DNA of 64,000 nt from Mucilaginibacter sp. MD40 (GCF_002288635.1 NZ_NRSW01000001.1:3615852-3679851); one strand, 5' to 3'. Shown: positions 17,653 to 27,320, numbered from the stretch's first letter. Notes: generated by a model not told the origin, from the letters alone. Numbers and translations: made by a program.

Positions 17653-19536
17653 TTAGTCTACAATTACTCCCTGGTTCTTAGGGTATTTCACCTGGTATTT
17701 TATACGCAGTTTTTTCTCTTCATGCGGGTTAACAGCAAGGCTGTATGATAGCCTTCCGGTTTCTTTATCGAGCTTTGCCCCGCTTATCTCCTGGGTTTCC
17801 ACATCAATTCCCGAATTTTGCGATACCGGTATCTGATCCTCCACCAGTAAAGCTGCCGGCTGGCTCTTACGATTCTTAACCGTGATCAACCAATCACGTA
17901 TTTCCTTACGGTTTGAGCTTAGCGCCTGTTTGGCCGTCATATCTTTTTGCAAGGTACGGGTTACCACAATATTTTTATCAACTCCCAGCGATAAATTGAG
18001 CGTATCACCTGTGGCATGGGTATCAATTAAAGATTTGCCTATAAAAGTATCTTCAAAGAACAGGTTAGCCTCGCCCGAAAGGAAATTATATTTGTTCCAA
18101 TCGGTAAGCTGCGCGGTAAGGAAAACATCGGTGCTTAACTTGGGCGCTACATAGTATTGGTAAGTGGCGTTCGTGCTTACCTCATTTATCGCGACAGAAT
18201 ACTGCTTACCATCACTCGGTATAGTGTATGGGTTGGCTATATTAAATTCTATATTGGTTTGGTTTTCGGTTTGCTGAACTTCAACCGGCACAGAGGACAG
18301 AGTGGATTTTCCTCTTATTTGTATACCTGCTACCCTATCCTGTAACTCCTGTTTCATTTGTATTCGTTCAGAACTGTACGCAACAACTGCCACTTCATTC
18401 AATTGCCGGGCCGATGGCTGTAAGGTAGCATACATTACGGGTGATGTAACCGGCAGTTCCTGCGTTTCATACCCTATATAAGAAAACTCCAGAACAGGAT
18501 TGCCCGCCGGTAGTTGCAAGGAGAAATCGCCCGTAGTATTGGTTACGGTACCAATTGATGTACCTTTTACTTTAACGGTAACGCCCGGTAACGCCTGCCG
18601 GTCATTCGCGCCGGTAACCTTGCCGCTAACTTTGGTAATGCTTACCTGCTTATCGGCATAGTACATATTATAGTTAAGGAAATAAGGCTTCAACTCCGGT
18701 TTGCCGCCACTTACAGAAGGGTTGCCGGTGGATAGGGTGAGTTTGATATTCTTCCAATCCTCCCCACTTTGCTGAGTTACGTTTGCTTTGTAAGATATAG
18801 CGATGGGGCTGTTAACATCTTTAGCCCTGATATCATAGGTGGGGTACCAACTGGCATTATTTACTAAATAAGTTAACGAAAAAGCAGATAACACCGGAGC
18901 TTTTGCGCTCACCGTAACCAGGATATCACTGGTGGCATCAGTGTTTCCTTTGCTTTTCAGGATATCGGCTACTTGCCTCTCGTATTGGCGCAGTTGCTTA
19001 CCTACTTCGGCTACCTGGTTATTGATCAACTGTTCTTTCTTTTTATTTTCGGTAAGCCTGGCGGTTTGGAAATCAAGCGCCTGCTTAAGCTTTTGCACAT
19101 CGAGGCTGGCGTTTTGCCCTGTAATGGTTTGGTTTTTCACCAGCATATTATATTCTTCCTGGTTAATTACCAGTGAGGCATTCAGCAATGCCAGCTTATC
19201 TCTCAGTATTTTTTGCTGCACCTGCAAGGCTTCCACCTGTTTTTGCTTGTCCTGCTGTTTAAGATAATTCATCTCATGCTTTACCGCCAGTATGGTAAAA
19301 TTTCCGGCACCCTTTACTTGTATGCTTTGCACATCAATATTAGGGGAGATATTTTCAAAAACCAGGGTTGAGTTACCGGCGGGTATGCTAACTATGCTGG
19401 TACGGGTTACCTGAGCCCCATTTAAAAACAGTGTGACCTTTTGCACCTGTGAAATTACTTTCTGAGGATCATCGGCATGGACAATAATTTTTGAGCCCAT
19501 TACAAGGCAAGCGATAAGTAATAATTTCTTGATCAT
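17653..19536 (-). CDS. DUF4139/DUF4140 (MuiA-like) exported protein with inserted CarboxypepD_reg-like domain
   Basis: A 627-aa protein in the middle of the nuo operon. A signal peptide (1-21) is followed by a DUF4140-type N-terminal domain (about 30-130), a coiled-coil stretch (about 80-195) and the DUF4139 beta-rich C-terminal domain (VQQSGEDWKNIKLTLSTGNP onwards). Between about 303 and 395 an extra domain is inserted: the pattern KVTGANDRQALPGVTVKVKG...GDFSLQLPAG...FSYIGYETQELPV is the carboxypeptidase-regulatory fold found at the N-terminus of SusC proteins. A LNEVAVVAY segment, as before SusC plugs, follows. The mucoidy-inhibitor name of the family says little about function. Complex I has no known subunit of this kind. 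Confidence 0.85.
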   Translation of the reverse strand: MIKKLLLIACLVMGSKIIVHADDPQKVISQVQKVTLFLNGAQVTRTSIVSIPAGNSTLVFENISPNIDVQSIQVKGAGNFTILAVKHEMNYLKQQDKQKQVEALQVQQKILRDKLALLNASLVINQEEYNMLVKNQTITGQNASLDVQKLKQALDFQTARLTENKKKEQLINNQVAEVGKQLRQYERQVADILKSKGNTDATSDILVTVSAKAPVLSAFSLTYLVNNASWYPTYDIRAKDVNSPIAISYKANVTQQSGEDWKNIKLTLSTGNPSVSGGKPELKPYFLNYNMYYADKQVSITKVSGKVTGANDRQALPGVTVKVKGTSIGTVTNTTGDFSLQLPAGNPVLEFSYIGYETQELPVTSPVMYATLQPSARQLNEVAVVAYSSERIQMKQELQDRVAGIQIRGKSTLSSVPVEVQQTENQTNIEFNIANPYTIPSDGKQYSVAINEVSTNATYQYYVAPKLSTDVFLTAQLTDWNKYNFLSGEANLFFEDTFIGKSLIDTHATGDTLNLSLGVDKNIVVTRTLQKDMTAKQALSSNRKEIRDWLITVKNRKSQPAALLVEDQIPVSQNSGIDVETQEISGAKLDKETGRLSYSLAVNPHEEKKLRIKYQVKYPKNQGVIVD

Positions 19537-19604
19537 GATTATTCAGATTTATTACCTACAGGATGCAGCCGGGGAGCAGATTCCATACAGTCACTCAAAA
19601 AAAA

Positions 19605-21209
19605 TTATTTCACCTGCAGAAAACTAACGAGGGCAAGTACCGCGTCGTTCACTTTGCCAAATACCAGCGATGGCATTAAACCAAGGGCAAGGGCCATTAG
19701 TGCAAGCGGCAGTAATGCCAGTGTTTCGCGTAAGCCAATATCGATAAGAGCTATTTTCCATATCTCTCCGCCCTTTAAGCTGGTAGTGCCAAAAAACATG
19801 CGTTGTAATGTCCATAACAGATAGGCAGCCCCAAGCAATATACCCACTGCGCCGCAAACGGCCATCCATTGCGGCAACAGGCCATTTGCCGATGATGATT
19901 TAAAAGCGCCGGCTAAAGAAAAAGCTTCTGCCACAAAAGCCGAGAACCCGGGTAAGCCAAGCGAGGCGAAAAAGGCTATCATTACGTAAACCGTGTAGCG
20001 AGGCATTAATGAAGCTAAGCCCCGGAAATGATAGATATCCCTGTCGTGCACACGACCATAAACAACCCCTACCAGGAAGAACAGCATTGCCGACAGGAAA
20101 CCGTGGCTAACCATTTGCATCATGGCGCCGCTAATGCCCTCGGCCGTAGCCGATGCGATACCCAGCAGCACAAAGCCCATATGCGATACAGATGAATAAG
20201 CGATAAGGCGTTTAAGATCGCGCTGGGCAAGGGCGTTAAATGCGCCATACAAAATAGAAATCACGCCTAATAAACCTAACCAAAAGGCCGATGACAGGGC
20301 AGCGTCAGGAAAGATGCCCATACAAATGCGGATGATACCATATCCGCCTATTTTCAACAACACACCGGCCAGGATAATAGATACGGGCGTAGGTGCTTCT
20401 ACGTGCGCATCAGGCAGCCAGGTATGCAGCGGCACTACCGGTACTTTAATGGCAAAAGCTATAAATAACACTACAAAACCCACCATACGCGCAGGCATAC
20501 CCAAAATTGTGGTATGGCTCAAGGTAGAAAATACCGAACCCGCCGCATAATTTTTAGGGTTCATCATCTGGATGATGTTAAATGTATGGTTGCCCGTGGC
20601 AGGGTCGGTTACGGATAGGTATAAGCCCACCATTACCAGCAGCATAAATACCGAACCAAACAGCGTATACAGGAAAAACTTGATAGCGGCGTATTCTCGC
20701 CTTGCGCCACCCCACATGCCTATCAGGAAATAAAGCGGCAACAGCATCAACTCGTAAAACGTGTAGAACAGGAAAAAATCAAGCGCGCAAAAAACGCCCA
20801 TCACGGCCATATCCAACAGCAGGAACAAGGCGAAAAAGCCCTTCAGGTTACTGCTGATCTCCCATGATGAGATAGCAGCTACCACCATTACCAGCGCCGA
20901 CATCACCAGAATAGTTACCGAAATACCATCAATACCCACAAAATAATCTATCTGTAACTTACCGGCACTGCCAAGATCGAGGTTTATCCACGGGAGTTTT
21001 TGCACCAGTTGAAACTGGTCTTCATGATTAATACCGGCAAAGCCCGGCCCTGTTTTAAAGTGCAGGTAAATAGCAATGCTGATAACCAGTTGCACTAAAG
21101 TGGCGGCCAATGTAAGATATTTATAACTGGCACGCATGCTTGATGGCAATATGAGTATGATGATGCCAAAAAGTACCGGGGTAAATATAAGCAGCGATAA
21201 CAAGTTCAT
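19605..21209 (-). CDS. nuoM: NADH-quinone oxidoreductase subunit M
   Basis: Proton-pumping membrane subunit of complex I, 534 aa and about 14 helices. Typical motifs are FYTFYELMLLPLYFLIGMWGG with the conserved Glu in helix 5, KVPVVPLHTWLPDAHVEAPTPVS and YSSVSHMGFVLLGIA. Its ATG shares one base with the nuoL stop, so the two are translationally coupled. A 68-bp gap separates it from the DUF4139 gene downstream. Confidence 0.97.
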   Translation of the reverse strand: MNLLSLLIFTPVLFGIIILILPSSMRASYKYLTLAATLVQLVISIAIYLHFKTGPGFAGINHEDQFQLVQKLPWINLDLGSAGKLQIDYFVGIDGISVTILVMSALVMVVAAISSWEISSNLKGFFALFLLLDMAVMGVFCALDFFLFYTFYELMLLPLYFLIGMWGGARREYAAIKFFLYTLFGSVFMLLVMVGLYLSVTDPATGNHTFNIIQMMNPKNYAAGSVFSTLSHTTILGMPARMVGFVVLFIAFAIKVPVVPLHTWLPDAHVEAPTPVSIILAGVLLKIGGYGIIRICMGIFPDAALSSAFWLGLLGVISILYGAFNALAQRDLKRLIAYSSVSHMGFVLLGIASATAEGISGAMMQMVSHGFLSAMLFFLVGVVYGRVHDRDIYHFRGLASLMPRYTVYVMIAFFASLGLPGFSAFVAEAFSLAGAFKSSSANGLLPQWMAVCGAVGILLGAAYLLWTLQRMFFGTTSLKGGEIWKIALIDIGLRETLALLPLALMALALGLMPSLVFGKVNDAVLALVSFLQVK

Positions 21210-23272
21210 CAGGTCCAGATCAATTTAAAGATAAAAACAACAGCCACCACCAGCAGCATACTGTATAAATAGTATTGTACCTTACCGCTCTGAAAACGGC
21301 GGGCAAAGTTTCCTATAGTTTGTACTACACTGGTTACCAGATGCAAAAATCCGTCAACAATATACCTGTCAAACCAGTCGGTTATTTTTGATAAAGCGAT
21401 GCCTGCGCCGGCTAAACTATCTACCAGGCCATCAACCACTTTTCTGTCAAACGCGTACAACAGTCGGCTAAACAAAAGCACGGCTTTCACCACCACGGGG
21501 TTATAAAAACGGTCGATATACCATTCGTTATAAGAAAGGCGATACAGCAGCCCCCTTTGCGGAAATGACCAACTATTGCGCCTGCCATAAATGGCAAAAG
21601 CCGCGTAGATAACCACCACCGCTAAGATGTTCACTAAAACAGGAACAATGGTATGGTAAATATTTTCGCGGGCCAGGAAATTTGACGGCAGGAAGCTTTT
21701 GTATATCCATGCGTCCTCATAAAACACCGGGCTTTTGGAGAACAAAGGAAATAAACTGCAAGCCGCAAGTAACAGCAGCGGCGCTTTGTAGAGCCAGTTG
21801 CCATCGCCGATATGAATGTGGATATGCGGATTAACTTTTTGCAACCTGAAATCGCCGAAAAACACTTTTACCACCAGCCTTGCCACATAGAAAGCGGTTA
21901 GCCAACTTGTGAGTAAGGCCACATACGGTATAATACTGAATACCGCTCCTTTACTTTCGGCCCAAACAAAGGCCTGTATTAATATGCCATCTTTTGAGAG
22001 ATAGCCTGATGTTAAAGGCAAACCTATCAGCGCCAGCGCGCCAATAAGTGTAATTATAAAAGTAAGTGGTAGTTTTTTGCGCAATCCACCCATATGCAGG
22101 ATATTCTGCGGATCGATATCCAGGTTGTTATCCTCCTTGATATGTTTCATCTGGTGGATAACAATACCCGCCACCAAAAACAACAGGCATTTAAAAAACG
22201 CGTGCGTTACCAGGTGAAATAACGACGAGGCGTATGCCCCTACACCCATGGCCAACACCATAAAGCCCAATTGCGAGATGGTAGAATAAGCCAGTATACG
22301 TTTAAGATCATTTTGGGTAAGGGCGATGGTGGCCGCCATAAACGCGGTAAAGCAACCCACAACAGCCAGTATGGTTAACTCGGTAGCGTTAAATAAAGGA
22401 TAAACCCTGCCCAGCAAAAAAACGCCGGCTGCCACCATGGTAGCCGCATGTATTAAGGCCGAAACTGAAGTTGGGCCTTCCATAGCGTCAGGCAACCAGG
22501 TATGCAGCGGAAACTGTGCCGACTTAGCGGCTACCGCCAAAAATATCCCCCCAAAGGCTACATATTGCCACACCTCGGGCATAGCACTGTGCGGACCGGC
22601 CCACATACCCGCCGCCATGGTAGATAATGGCACCAAACCATCCGCACCAAACAAAGCGCTGATATCAAATGTACCGTATTGCGTAAACAAGATAACAATG
22701 GCCGTTAGTAAACCTATATCGCCTATACGGTTCATAATAAAGGCTTTTTTATTGGCCAATACCGCACTTTGCCGGGTAAACCAAAAACCGATGAGCAGGT
22801 ATGATGAAAAGCCTACCAGCTCCCAAAAAGCATAGAGCAGTACCAGGTTATCTACCACAACCAAACCCAGCATACTAAAGCAAAACAAGCTTAAGTACCG
22901 GAAATAGCGGCTATAGCCGTTATCGTCCTTCATATAAGCTATGGAGTAAATGTGTACCGGCAGCGCTATTACAGGCACCAGCAACAGCATCAATGCAGAA
23001 AGGTTATTAAGCAGTATACCCAACGGTACCTTTGCAGTGCCTACGGTAAACCAAACCGTTTGCGCATGTATCACCGGTGCATTCCATACCGCAAAAAATA
23101 CCTTTACTGCCAGTATAAGCGAAGCTAATATAGCTGCGGTTGATACCAGCGCGGCTATGCGACTCCTGAATAATAACAGAAGGTTAACAGCAAACGCCAC
23201 AAAAGGCAGAGCTACCGCCCAAATGGCGAAGCTTACGGTTTGTGCGTCGGTATGTGATAGGGCCTTTATCAA
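21209..23272 (-). CDS. nuoL: NADH-quinone oxidoreductase subunit L
   Basis: The largest antiporter-like subunit of complex I, carrying the long lateral helix at its C-terminus. Motifs include LLYAFWELVGFSSYLLIGFW, FPLHTWLPDAMEGPTSVSALIHAATMV and AYSTISQLGFMVLAMG. The start is uncertain because no ATG lies near the N-terminus. The frame can begin at GTG 23305, inside the end of the upstream gene, or at TTG 23272, two bases after that gene's stop. I prefer the TTG, which gives 687 aa and removes a Lys-rich tail that overlaps the neighbour. Coupled translation with the plug-motif gene is likely either way. Confidence 0.96.
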   Translation of the reverse strand: MIKALSHTDAQTVSFAIWAVALPFVAFAVNLLLLFRSRIAALVSTAAILASLILAVKVFFAVWNAPVIHAQTVWFTVGTAKVPLGILLNNLSALMLLLVPVIALPVHIYSIAYMKDDNGYSRYFRYLSLFCFSMLGLVVVDNLVLLYAFWELVGFSSYLLIGFWFTRQSAVLANKKAFIMNRIGDIGLLTAIVILFTQYGTFDISALFGADGLVPLSTMAAGMWAGPHSAMPEVWQYVAFGGIFLAVAAKSAQFPLHTWLPDAMEGPTSVSALIHAATMVAAGVFLLGRVYPLFNATELTILAVVGCFTAFMAATIALTQNDLKRILAYSTISQLGFMVLAMGVGAYASSLFHLVTHAFFKCLLFLVAGIVIHQMKHIKEDNNLDIDPQNILHMGGLRKKLPLTFIITLIGALALIGLPLTSGYLSKDGILIQAFVWAESKGAVFSIIPYVALLTSWLTAFYVARLVVKVFFGDFRLQKVNPHIHIHIGDGNWLYKAPLLLLAACSLFPLFSKSPVFYEDAWIYKSFLPSNFLARENIYHTIVPVLVNILAVVVIYAAFAIYGRRNSWSFPQRGLLYRLSYNEWYIDRFYNPVVVKAVLLFSRLLYAFDRKVVDGLVDSLAGAGIALSKITDWFDRYIVDGFLHLVTSVVQTIGNFARRFQSGKVQYYLYSMLLVVAVVFIFKLIWT

Positions 23273-23273
23273 A

Positions 23274-23804
23274 TTAGTTTTTAGCTTTTTGTTTTTTCGA
23301 ACCACTTTTCGTGGTTACCAGTATTACGCCATTAGTTCCCTCTAAACCGTATATAGCCGTAGCGGAAGCATCCTTTAAAACGCTCACGCTCTCAATTTCA
23401 TCAGGGTTTAGCTTTTTCAACATTGCCTTATCAACTTTCACCCCATCAATTATATAAAGCGCGCCTTTAAAAGTATTGGTAGCTAATGAATCTTTTTTGA
23501 TTAATGCCAAAGTGCCTTTTGTGCCTGCTTTGGTTGCTATAATTATTACACCATTTGCCCCCTCTGATCCGTACAAAGCTGTCGCGGAAGCACCTTTTAA
23601 AACGCTTATGCTTTCAATATTATCAGGTTTTATTTTCCTAAAAATATGGTCATTCGCCTTATATCCATCTATAACATAAAGCGGCTCAGGGCGCTTGGCC
23701 ATATCTTCGTCAATTGTAACAGATTTTACCGTTTTTTTAACAGTATCCTGAGCAAACGTGCTTACCGAAGCAAACAGGCAAATGATCATTGCTATTTTTT
23801 TCAT
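23274..23804 (-). CDS. exported protein with two tandem SusC-type plug motifs
   Basis: A 176-aa protein with a signal peptide (1-19) and two near-identical units. YVIDG (43-47) followed by [16 protein letters not shown] (64-79) is repeated as YIIDG (117-121) followed by [16 protein letters not shown] (138-153), each ending GVII/GVIL plus a TK. These are the core of the TonB-receptor plug as seen in SusC/RagA proteins, but there is no beta-barrel and no TonB box. The gene sits between nuoK and nuoL, overlaps the upstream gene by 4 bp and runs directly into nuoL. Function unknown. A periplasmic protein that binds a TonB-type or receptor partner is one possible inference. Confidence 0.85.
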   Translation of the reverse strand: MKKIAMIICLFASVSTFAQDTVKKTVKSVTIDEDMAKRPEPLYVIDGYKANDHIFRKIKPDNIESISVLKGASATALYGSEGANGVIIIATKAGTKGTLALIKKDSLATNTFKGALYIIDGVKVDKAMLKKLNPDEIESVSVLKDASATAIYGLEGTNGVILVTTKSGSKKQKAKN

Positions 23805-24694
23805 TGCTGAGTAGTGCCTGGGTTAAGTACTATGGTTAGTTTGGCCGGTACCCGATTTTTACGTGTGCCATGCGGGCCGGTAAATTCTACTGATTGTATA
23901 TCCGCGCTGTAGAGTTTAAAGAGTTTAAGCAGGTCGTCCTCGTTACCACCTTCAAGTGTAGTGCCATCGCTTACTTCATAAACTACACCCTTATCATTAC
24001 CCCTTCTGCTACGGATGTATCTTTTATAGGCTTTGGACAAGGTACCGAATTTGTATTGATACAGTTTACGGCCATACACTTTAGAGGTGACACTAATGGT
24101 GGTATCCATCTCTTTTGCCCCCATAAATTTAGGCTGTATCAAGGTATCAATGCTTAATATCTTTTCAGCCGCAATATCGCTTACATTTCCGTAAGTAACC
24201 TCTTCATTATAAATGAATGATTTGCGGGGCACACTTTGTACCGTGGCCTGTGGCTGTAACTGCGTAACCGGCGTACCTGTTAAGCCGGCAGGTAACCGCC
24301 TGGCTTTTATTAATACCGCACCGGCAGAAGCTTTGGGGCCGTACATAGCCCTGGCACTTTTACGGTTTACTACCGAGGCCTCTATCACATCGTTTACATT
24401 AATATCGCGTAGGTTGCCTGTATAGGGTATATCGTTAATTAACACGTAAGGTTTGGGCTCGCCCTCGGGTGGGTCATTAAAAACCATGCGTTTATCGGCA
24501 CCCATGGTTACATATTGCAGTGTTTCTTCCGGTTCGGGTTCAGGCTCACTGTAATGGGTAGCTCTGTGATGCCTTCCTTTTGAGCGCCTTACAGAAGTGT
24601 GTTTAGCTTTTTTCTTTGTACGGCTCTTTTTCCGTTGCGCGTCAGCGCTGGTCACAGACAGCAGTACAAGTAATATGATCAATAGCCGTTTCAT
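23801..24694 (-). CDS. exported protein with a SusC-type plug-like motif
   Basis: A 297-aa protein with a signal peptide (1-19), a very basic K/R/H-rich linker (20-48), an acidic EPEPEPEE patch, and a plug-like core (about 82-133: [11 protein letters not shown], then [17 protein letters not shown], then AGAVLIKA). A second, more diverged stretch of the same pattern (YEVSDG, then SADIQSVEF, then PAKLTIVL) lies near the C-terminus. No barrel follows. Its ATG shares one base with the nuoK stop (TAATG), and its end overlaps the next plug-motif gene by 4 bp, so it is fully embedded in the nuo operon. Function unknown. Confidence 0.82.
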   Translation of the reverse strand: MKRLLIILLVLLSVTSADAQRKKSRTKKKAKHTSVRRSKGRHHRATHYSEPEPEPEETLQYVTMGADKRMVFNDPPEGEPKPYVLINDIPYTGNLRDINVNDVIEASVVNRKSARAMYGPKASAGAVLIKARRLPAGLTGTPVTQLQPQATVQSVPRKSFIYNEEVTYGNVSDIAAEKILSIDTLIQPKFMGAKEMDTTISVTSKVYGRKLYQYKFGTLSKAYKRYIRSRRGNDKGVVYEVSDGTTLEGGNEDDLLKLFKLYSADIQSVEFTGPHGTRKNRVPAKLTIVLNPGTTQQ

Positions 24695-24999
24695 TAATCT
24701 TTCAACTGGTTTATTTGGTCAGGATCAATTGTTTTATATCGGCGATATACGTTTAGGACTATAGCCAGCGCCACAGCAGTGGTTGCCGCGGCAAGCACAA
24801 TAGCAAAAAGGGCAAAAACCTGCCCGGCGTTGTTGGCACGGTCAAAGCGGCCAAAAGCCACCAGGTTGAGTATTGCAGCATTCAGCATCAGCTCTATCCC
24901 AATTAAAACCTGTATAGCATTCCTTTTAGCAAGGATAATATACAGGCCTATGCAGAATAGCACCACGCTTACCATTAAAAAATCATTCAGCGTGATCAT
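24694..24999 (-). CDS. nuoK: NADH-quinone oxidoreductase subunit K
   Basis: Small three-helix membrane subunit of complex I, 101 aa, the usual length. The conserved Glu residues of the second helix region (LIGIELMLNAAILNLVAF) and FALFAIVLAAATTAVALAIVL are present. It overlaps nuoJ by 4 bp and the next gene by 1 bp. Confidence 0.97.
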   Translation of the reverse strand: MITLNDFLMVSVVLFCIGLYIILAKRNAIQVLIGIELMLNAAILNLVAFGRFDRANNAGQVFALFAIVLAAATTAVALAIVLNVYRRYKTIDPDQINQLKD

Positions 25000-25544
25000 A
25001 CTTCATCCTCCTTCGGTTTCCGTGAAAGATGAGCGGCGCCAACCAGTGCCAGCATTAACAATATAGAAATTACCTCGAAAGGTAGTAAATACCGTGTCAT
25101 GAGGTTGACACCAATATGGTTAATACCTGTACCGTTAACCGGCATAATATTCTGATTGCTGATAGCGGCCTGCACCCATGGCAGGTTATCAGCCTGCGCC
25201 TTAAACACCACATTAAACATGATGACCAGGAACAAGCCGGCAAGCAATAAAGCAGGCGCATTCTTTAAAGAGATAAAACCATCTGCTTGTACACTCACTT
25301 TATTTAAAGCCTCTTTGCCCGAAAGCATAAACGCGAACAGTATCAATACCAGTATCCCCCCCACATAGATCACTATCTGGGTAACGGCCACAAAATCGGC
25401 CAGTGCCAACACATATAAGCCGGCCAGGCCAAACAAGGTAACGAAAAACATGAAGAGGCTGCGAACGAGATTTTTGCCCGCGGCTACAACCAGTGCCGAT
25501 GCCAGGGTGATAAAGGCCATTAAATAAAAGAATACTTTTATCAT
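24996..25544 (-). CDS. nuoJ: NADH-quinone oxidoreductase subunit J
   Basis: Membrane subunit of complex I, 182 aa with five predicted helices. Motifs LVRSLFMFFVTLFGLAGLYVLALADFVAVTQIVIYVGGILVL are typical of NuoJ. It overlaps nuoI by one base (ATGA-type junction) and nuoK by 4 bp. Confidence 0.96.
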   Translation of the reverse strand: MIKVFFYLMAFITLASALVVAAGKNLVRSLFMFFVTLFGLAGLYVLALADFVAVTQIVIYVGGILVLILFAFMLSGKEALNKVSVQADGFISLKNAPALLLAGLFLVIMFNVVFKAQADNLPWVQAAISNQNIMPVNGTGINHIGVNLMTRYLLPFEVISILLMLALVGAAHLSRKPKEDEV

Positions 25545-26137
25545 CAGGATGCCCCTCCTTCTTTGGCCTTTAGCGCGGCTGCTTTTGCCGCGGCTTTGGC
25601 GGCCTGCTGCTCATCAAGCAAACGGCGCTTCTCAGCTGCTTCTTCGGGCGCCATATCTGAAAACTGGTATGTCAACTGCCCCAGGTCAAACACGGTACGA
25701 TCATATTGATTGGTCATGGTGATGCATTCCGTAGGGCACACAATGGTGCATAAGCCACAGTACATGCACTTGGCCATATCAATATCAAATTTGGCCGCGT
25801 ACAACATTTTCTTGGAGCCGTCAGAAGTTTCGCCGATAACACCCTGGGTTGATTTGATCGACTCGATATCGATACAGTTCACCGGGCATATCTTGGCACA
25901 AAGGTCGCAAACTATGCAGTCGTCAATCTCCACATCCAACTGGTAACGGCCTACCTCCGGTACAGGTAAAGCCTGTTTAGGATATTGAATGGTATTGGTA
26001 CTTTCCTGGAGCTTAAAGTAATTGTTATCCGTTACGGCAACTACCTTACGCTTTTTATTTGACGCAAAAAGAGCTTTGATGGTAAGGGTGAGTCCCTTCC
26101 ATGCAGTGGTTAATCCTTTTATTGTCTGTTTAATCAT
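25544..26137 (-). CDS. nuoI: NADH-quinone oxidoreductase subunit I (2x 4Fe-4S)
   Basis: Iron-sulfur subunit at the junction of the membrane and peripheral arms, 197 aa. Two CxxCxxCxxxCP clusters are visible: CIVCDLCAKICP and CMYCGLCTIVCP, ligating clusters N6a and N6b. The C-terminal tail is Ala/Lys-rich (AAKAAAKAAALKAKEG), a common low-complexity end. It follows nuoH after a 93-bp gap, which holds only AT-rich sequence. Confidence 0.96.
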   Translation of the reverse strand: MIKQTIKGLTTAWKGLTLTIKALFASNKKRKVVAVTDNNYFKLQESTNTIQYPKQALPVPEVGRYQLDVEIDDCIVCDLCAKICPVNCIDIESIKSTQGVIGETSDGSKKMLYAAKFDIDMAKCMYCGLCTIVCPTECITMTNQYDRTVFDLGQLTYQFSDMAPEEAAEKRRLLDEQQAAKAAAKAAALKAKEGGAS

Positions 26138-26230
26138 TTATTTGTTTTGAACCATGATCTGCCTGATTGAAGGATTTTCATGATCTCTCTTCTTGATTCC
26201 TGATTCTTGTATCTTAATTCTCTTTCCAAA

Positions 26231-27301
26231 CTACATTACCCATAACCGCCATATACCGGATATCAGCATACATAAAAATGCCAGTGGTGTAAGTACTTTC
26301 CAGCAAAGGTTCATGAGCTGGTCAACACGCAGGCGCGGCAAAGTCCACCGTATCCACATCTGTACACCAACTAACCCCAGCGATTTTAACAGTATCCATA
26401 ATATACCCCATAGCGGCCCGGTTGTCCAGTTGGCCAGCTTTACGGCCCCCAAATTTGGCAGCGGTGTATTCCATGCTCCCAAAAACAGCACTACACCTAT
26501 CATAGATACCAGGAACATCATGGAATATTCTGCCAGGAAAACCAGCGCGAATTGTAGCCCGGTAAATTCTGTATGGAAACCGGCCACCAGTTCTGATTCG
26601 GCCTCGGGTATATCAAAAGGCGCCCGGTTACTTTCGGCCAGCGAGGCAATAAAATAGATAACAAAAGCCACCAGCAAATGCGGCGCTTTAAATATATTCC
26701 ATGATAGCAGGCCTCCGGTATGTGTTACGTCCCACAAGCCCAAAAACTTCACCTTCTCTGCCGATAATACGCCTTGCTGGGTAGCTATATCCTGTAAATT
26801 GAGCGTTTGCGCCACCATCACTACAGCGATAATAGCAAACCCTGCGGGGATCTCATAAGAAATGATCTGCGCGGCCGAACGCATAGCTCCCAATATGGAG
26901 TATTTGTTGTTTGAACCCCAACCGGCCATTAAAATACCGAGAGTTTCTATCGAGATAATAGCGAAGACATAGTATAAACCAATGTTGATGTTTGCCGGTA
27001 CTAAACCCGGCCCCCAGGGTAATGCCACAAAACCAAGATACACCCCAATAAAAATGATCACGGGGGCAGCCAAGAATAAAATCTTATCGGCAGCAGCGGG
27101 AATAATGATCTCCTTTTGAGCCATTTTAAGCATATCCGCCAATACCTGCAGCGTACCATATTTACCGGTTTCTGTAGGGCCAAGGCGGTGCTGTATAAAA
27201 GCGCTTACCTTACGCTCGGCATAAACGCCAAACATGGTAAAAACCGCCACGAAAGCAAATAAACCTGCCGCGACAATAAAATATGTGAGGTATAAACTCA
27301 A
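26231..27301 (-). CDS. nuoH: NADH-quinone oxidoreductase subunit H
   Basis: Membrane subunit that forms much of the quinone tunnel, 356 aa with eight predicted helices. Signatures: AERKVSAFIQHRLGPTETG, SIETLGILMAGWGSNNKYS and AESNRAPFDIPEAESELVAGFHTEFTG. No ATG fits the N-terminus. The frame starts with TTG at 27301 (SLYLTYFIVAAG follows). It is the first gene of the operon here; the genes for subunits A-G are not upstream, where murI lies instead. Confidence 0.95.
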   Translation of the reverse strand: MSLYLTYFIVAAGLFAFVAVFTMFGVYAERKVSAFIQHRLGPTETGKYGTLQVLADMLKMAQKEIIIPAAADKILFLAAPVIIFIGVYLGFVALPWGPGLVPANINIGLYYVFAIISIETLGILMAGWGSNNKYSILGAMRSAAQIISYEIPAGFAIIAVVMVAQTLNLQDIATQQGVLSAEKVKFLGLWDVTHTGGLLSWNIFKAPHLLVAFVIYFIASLAESNRAPFDIPEAESELVAGFHTEFTGLQFALVFLAEYSMMFLVSMIGVVLFLGAWNTPLPNLGAVKLANWTTGPLWGILWILLKSLGLVGVQMWIRWTLPRLRVDQLMNLCWKVLTPLAFLCMLISGIWRLWVM

Positions 27302-27320
27302 ATTGGTTTTGCTTAGGCTG

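Noticed and set aside
23273..23305. GTG start for nuoL
   Set aside because: It would add 11 residues rich in Lys that overlap the coding end of the upstream gene and match no NuoL N-terminus; TTG 23272 is preferred but not proven.
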